Notes under the pieces: model-generated
What the model saw: the letters and a program-made list of their open reading frames with translations, nothing else
What the model was told of the DNA's origin: nothing
The model's database searches: none
NCBI GenBank assembly: GCA_002729495.1
Contig: PBYE01000002.1
Span: forward strand, 40,692-76,435
Length of the DNA: 35,744 nucleotides
Direction: 5' to 3'
Origin: Chromatiales bacterium
GTDB taxonomy: Bacteria; Pseudomonadota; Gammaproteobacteria; Steroidobacterales; GCA-2729495
Program-made: the position numbers and the translations under genes
In this document: positions 32,893-35,744 of the stretch, in pieces
How positions within the stretch are numbered: the first letter of the stretch is position 1
How the letters are laid out: each line of letters begins with the position of its first letter

Positions 32893-34377
32893 ATGTTAGC
32901 CATGAAGAGCGGTTACGTACTTGCCATAGACCAGGGAACCACCGGTTCCACAGCGCTACTGGTCGATCATGACCTGAACGTGATCGCCAGTGAAAATGTT
33001 GAATTTCCGAATATCTTTCCGCAGCCCGGCTGGGTAGAGCACGATAGCGCTGCCATCTGGAGTTCGGTCGAGCAGTGCGTAAGCCGTGCGCTGAATGCCG
33101 CCGATATCGACGCCGGCCAGGTTCAGGCTATAGGCATTACCAACCAGCGAGAAACCTCCCTGTTCTGGGATGCAGCTACCGGTGAGCCTTTGCAGAATGC
33201 ACTCGTGTGGCAGGATCGCCGCACCGCCGAGCGATGCGAAGAACTCAAACAGGCCGGCCATGAAGAAATGATTCGGGAAAAAACCGGGCTGGTCATAGAC
33301 CCGTATTTTTCGGCGACCAAGGCTGAATGGATGCTGCAGGAAAACCCAGGCGCGTCGGAAAAAGCGGAAAAAGGTGAATTGTTATTTGGCACCATCGACA
33401 GCTGGCTAACCTGGCGCCTGTGCGGAGTTCATGTCACGGACACATCGAACGCCTCGCGAACGATGTTGTTCAATATACACAGTGGTGACTGGGACCCGGA
33501 GCTCTTAGCATTGTTTTCTGTTCCGGCCGCGTGTCTCCCGTCGGTCGAGGATTCGTCAAAAGTGTATGGTCATACCCGCGGTGTCGGGTTTCTGCCCGAC
33601 GGCATTCCCGTCGCAGGACTGATAGGCGACCAGCAGGGCGCTTTGTTCGGCCAGGCCTGCTTCGAACCCGGTATGGCGAAATGCACCTATGGGACAGGTG
33701 GTTTCGTGTTGCTGAATACGGGCAATAAACCGGTGAATTCGCAACACGGCATGCTGACCACCGTTGCCTGGCGTATTGACGGCAAGCTTTGTTACGCCGT
33801 TGAGGGCAGTGCTTTCGTCGCGGGTGCAGCGGTGCAATGGTTGCGTGACGAGTTGCAGATTATAGATTCCGCGCCCGAGATCGAGGCGCTCGCGACCAGC
33901 GTACCGAATTCCGACGGGGTTGTTTTCGTGCCGGCACTTGCAGGCCTCGGCGCGCCGCACTGGCGGCCCGAGGCGCGCGGCATGATCAGCGGCATAACAC
34001 GCGGTACAACGCGCGCACACATTGCCCGCGCTACGCTGGACGGCATTGCGCTGCAAATTGCAGAAATAGTGGAAAGCATGGGCCGTGACTTCGGCACGGC
34101 TGTGAGCGAACTGCGCGTGGACGGCGGCGCTGCACGAAACGATTTTCTCGTTCAGTTGCAGGCGGATTTGCTCGAGCTGCTGTGTGTCCGACCGGTCGTG
34201 CTGGAAACGACCGCGATGGGCAGCGTGCTGCTGGCCGGCCTCGCAGTGGGCTTCTGGTCGTCACGGGAAGAAGTTGCAGGCGCCTGGCGCGAAAGTCAGC
34301 GATTTATTCCCGACACCGGTCGCCCCGAGCTTGCCGAAATGCGTGAACGTTGGTCGAGGGCAGTCCGGGTTGCGTGA
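32893..34377 (+). CDS. glpK: Glycerol kinase
   Basis: A 494-residue cytosolic FGGY-family kinase that makes sn-glycerol 3-phosphate from glycerol and ATP. The N-terminal YVLAIDQGTTGSTALLVDHD is the phosphate-1 motif; GITNQRET, NALVWQDRR and DTSNASRTMLFN match GlpK; the catalytic base is Asp246 in LIGDQQGALFGQ; and GLGAPHWRPEARG and VDGGAARNDFLVQLQADLL close the ATP site. Length is normal. The start is uncertain: ATG at 32893 or at 32902 (MKSGYVL), both weakly supported by CAGG upstream. It follows the RND pump by 24 bases and no glycerol facilitator or GlpD is near, so it is an orphan of its usual regulon. It converges on the hydrolase gene with a 5-base gap. Confidence 0.94.
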   Translation: MLAMKSGYVLAIDQGTTGSTALLVDHDLNVIASENVEFPNIFPQPGWVEHDSAAIWSSVEQCVSRALNAADIDAGQVQAIGITNQRETSLFWDAATGEPLQNALVWQDRRTAERCEELKQAGHEEMIREKTGLVIDPYFSATKAEWMLQENPGASEKAEKGELLFGTIDSWLTWRLCGVHVTDTSNASRTMLFNIHSGDWDPELLALFSVPAACLPSVEDSSKVYGHTRGVGFLPDGIPVAGLIGDQQGALFGQACFEPGMAKCTYGTGGFVLLNTGNKPVNSQHGMLTTVAWRIDGKLCYAVEGSAFVAGAAVQWLRDELQIIDSAPEIEALATSVPNSDGVVFVPALAGLGAPHWRPEARGMISGITRGTTRAHIARATLDGIALQIAEIVESMGRDFGTAVSELRVDGGAARNDFLVQLQADLLELLCVRPVVLETTAMGSVLLAGLAVGFWSSREEVAGAWRESQRFIPDTGRPELAEMRERWSRAVRVA

Positions 34378-34382
34378 GGGCT

Positions 34383-35405
34383 TCAGTATTTGCCCGTAAT
34401 CGAGTGGTCACGATCGATACCGGCATCTTTAGCCGGTTGTTCCGGTGCATTGCCGGCAAAGAAATTCAGGATGTGCCGCGCGACTGTGGCCGGATCTTTC
34501 TCAGCAGGCCAGTGGCCGGCTCCTTCGGCTATATAAAGCTTGGCGTTCAGCGTTTCGGCAAGCCATTCGCTGTCAGCTCTTGGAACTATTTCATCGACCT
34601 CGCCCGCGATAACCAGTACCGGTTTATCAATCAGCGCAACATCATCCGGCAGACGAGATATTTGCTGTGTATCACTTATTGCACGCAGTCCGTCGACGGT
34701 ATTTTCTATCAGTAACAAGTCGAGCCAGTGACATACTTCTTTATCGGTAGCGCACATGCGTGCGACCAGGCCATTCGGACTGCCGCCCAGCGAATTCCAG
34801 GTCAGTGCGCGTCCAATGCCGAGCGGTAGCTTGCCGAGTAGCTCAAAAGGATTAACCCGGTTCGCTCCATAAACATGCCCGGCGACAAAAGTTATTGCGC
34901 GAACACGCTCGGAATAGTCCAGCGTGAATTGTGTTGCTATTGCACCGCCCATCGACCAGCCAACCAGGTCGATTTGCCCGATGCCAAGCGCGTCCAGCAA
35001 GCCATTAATCAGTGCGGCCTGGCCCTGGTGTGTCAGGTCGTCATGGGCTTCGGTAATGCGTTCGGAGTGTCCGAAGTTCAGCATGTCGATTAACACCACG
35101 GTCCTGCGCGCGGCCGCAAGCTGGTTCGCCCATGGTAACCACGTGGCATGGCCCGCTGCCGAGAAACCATGCAAAAGGACAATCGGGGCACCGGTCGGGT
35201 CGGCTTCGAGTTTGCCCTTGATTAGCACATGCATGTTGCGACCGTTGACCGCGACAATACGACCCGGCGCATTTTTGGTCGCGGCAAAGATTTCCCATTC
35301 ATCTATCTGCTTGTTTTGCCCGTCAGCCCAGAAAAGAGCTGCAGCGAGGCCGAGCGTCATGACGAGCAGCAATAAACGTCCGCACCATCGGAAAAAATGT
35401 CGCAT
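34383..35405 (-). CDS. Membrane-anchored alpha/beta hydrolase
   Basis: A 340-residue alpha/beta-fold hydrolase behind an N-terminal hydrophobic anchor (LLLLVMTLGLAAALFW, about 11-26) without a clear cleavage site, so it probably faces the periplasm. The catalytic triad is complete: Ser151 in the nucleophile elbow GWSMGG, Asp271 in AGEVDEIVP and His298 in GAGHWP; the oxyanion HGFSAAG motif is at 79-85. A lid region lies between about 176 and 245. Family members include esterases, lipases and C-C hydrolases; the substrate cannot be told. It is divergent from the secreted-protein gene at the right edge (98-base gap). Confidence 0.88.
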   Translation of the reverse strand: MRHFFRWCGRLLLLVMTLGLAAALFWADGQNKQIDEWEIFAATKNAPGRIVAVNGRNMHVLIKGKLEADPTGAPIVLLHGFSAAGHATWLPWANQLAAARRTVVLIDMLNFGHSERITEAHDDLTHQGQAALINGLLDALGIGQIDLVGWSMGGAIATQFTLDYSERVRAITFVAGHVYGANRVNPFELLGKLPLGIGRALTWNSLGGSPNGLVARMCATDKEVCHWLDLLLIENTVDGLRAISDTQQISRLPDDVALIDKPVLVIAGEVDEIVPRADSEWLAETLNAKLYIAEGAGHWPAEKDPATVARHILNFFAGNAPEQPAKDAGIDRDHSITGKY

Positions 35406-35503
35406 ATCTGCCGTTACTCCAGGCTAGCCCGATACCAGTATAAAGTCTTGTCCACCGATACCCCATGCCCCGAGCTTGTAGAATGGGTACCCGGGGGAAG
35501 GCA

Positions 35504-35744
35504 ATGCATAGCAGGAATAATTTCGCTGTCCGCAGCAGCCGTTGGCTGGCAGCCTTTCTGGCGCTCGTCCCGGTTTGGGCCGCCGCCGAGTGCTCGTTGA
35601 GTACCGAACAGTTCCCTTCCGGCGACCACGCGGTGCTGCTCTGCGGAGAAGGCATAGAAATCGAAACCGTAATCGATGGGGCTGAAGATGCGGGAATTAA
35701 ATTTCACTACAGGCAGTATCTGCGGCGTTGCGAACCGGGTAATC
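35504..35744 (+). CDS. Secreted protein of unknown function, N-terminal 80 residues (cut by window edge)
   Basis: The frame is open from an ATG at 35504 to the window end. GGGGAAGG lies just upstream as ribosome site. The protein begins with a signal peptide (SSRWLAAFLALVPVWAAA, cleavage probably before AECS). The mature part has paired Cys in AECSLSTEQF and VLLCGEGIE, then beta-rich polar sequence with RRCEPGN at the edge, so disulfides are likely in the periplasm. I do not recognise the family. The hydrolase gene runs away on the other strand. Confidence 0.75.
   Translation, partial: MHSRNNFAVRSSRWLAAFLALVPVWAAAECSLSTEQFPSGDHAVLLCGEGIEIETVIDGAEDAGIKFHYRQYLRRCEPGN

Overview
The window looks like a chromosomal segment of a mid-to-high-GC gammaproteobacterium, probably marine or sediment-living and outside the enteric and pseudomonad groups. 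The main evidence is the left end: a divergent block of coiled-coil protein, zapA, 6S RNA and fau on one strand and a YgfB-family gene plus pepP on the other. This is the order known from Pseudomonas and Escherichia. It is followed by a glycine-cleavage operon with the two-subunit P-protein. The species assignment is inference; there is no rRNA gene here.

Layout. (1) 1-281: the start of a very basic, histone-H1-like repeat protein that runs off the left edge. (2) 468-1912, minus strand: coiled-coil gene, zapA, 6S RNA, fau and a terminator. (3) 2028-3931: YgfB-family gene and pepP. (4) 4001-9631: promoter, tandem glycine riboswitch, terminator, gcvT-gcvH-gcvPA-gcvPB and a PfkB-family sugar/nucleoside kinase. 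(5) 9660-12482: a large exported HtrA-like protein with one active and one dead protease domain and four PDZ-like segments, an architecture best known from Nma111/Deg7. (6) 12495-13216: the stub of a truncated membrane sensor and a stretch with no convincing gene. (7) 13217-17859: an MMPL/RND-type membrane protein with an acidic insert, a membrane-anchored coiled-coil/helix-hairpin-helix protein, a lipoprotein and a 35-residue membrane protein with its own terminator-like element. (8) 18096-24009: an ABC exporter; a Ycf46-like AAA ATPase broken by one in-frame amber codon, with its zinc-ribbon partner; a META-domain lipoprotein; and two proteins of unknown function. (9) 24210-28382: a TonB-dependent receptor converging on a UbiD-family decarboxylase that carries a Tat signal. 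(10) 28649-34377: an RND efflux pair and glycerol kinase. (11) 34383-35744: an anchored alpha/beta hydrolase and the first 80 codons of a secreted protein.

How it works together. The glycine operon is the clearest unit: the riboswitch senses glycine, GcvT/H/PA/PB break it down to feed one-carbon folate, and Fau, a little upstream, also acts on folate one-carbon units. Much of the rest is envelope biology: efflux, export, lipoproteins, periplasmic quality control and outer-membrane uptake. I found no CRISPR array, prophage, insertion sequence or tRNA. The items most worth checking are the amber codon in the AAA gene, the bacterial Nma111/Deg7-like protein, the Tat-exported UbiD-like enzyme, the 35-residue membrane protein and the riboswitch terminator segment that is copied inside aptamer 1.
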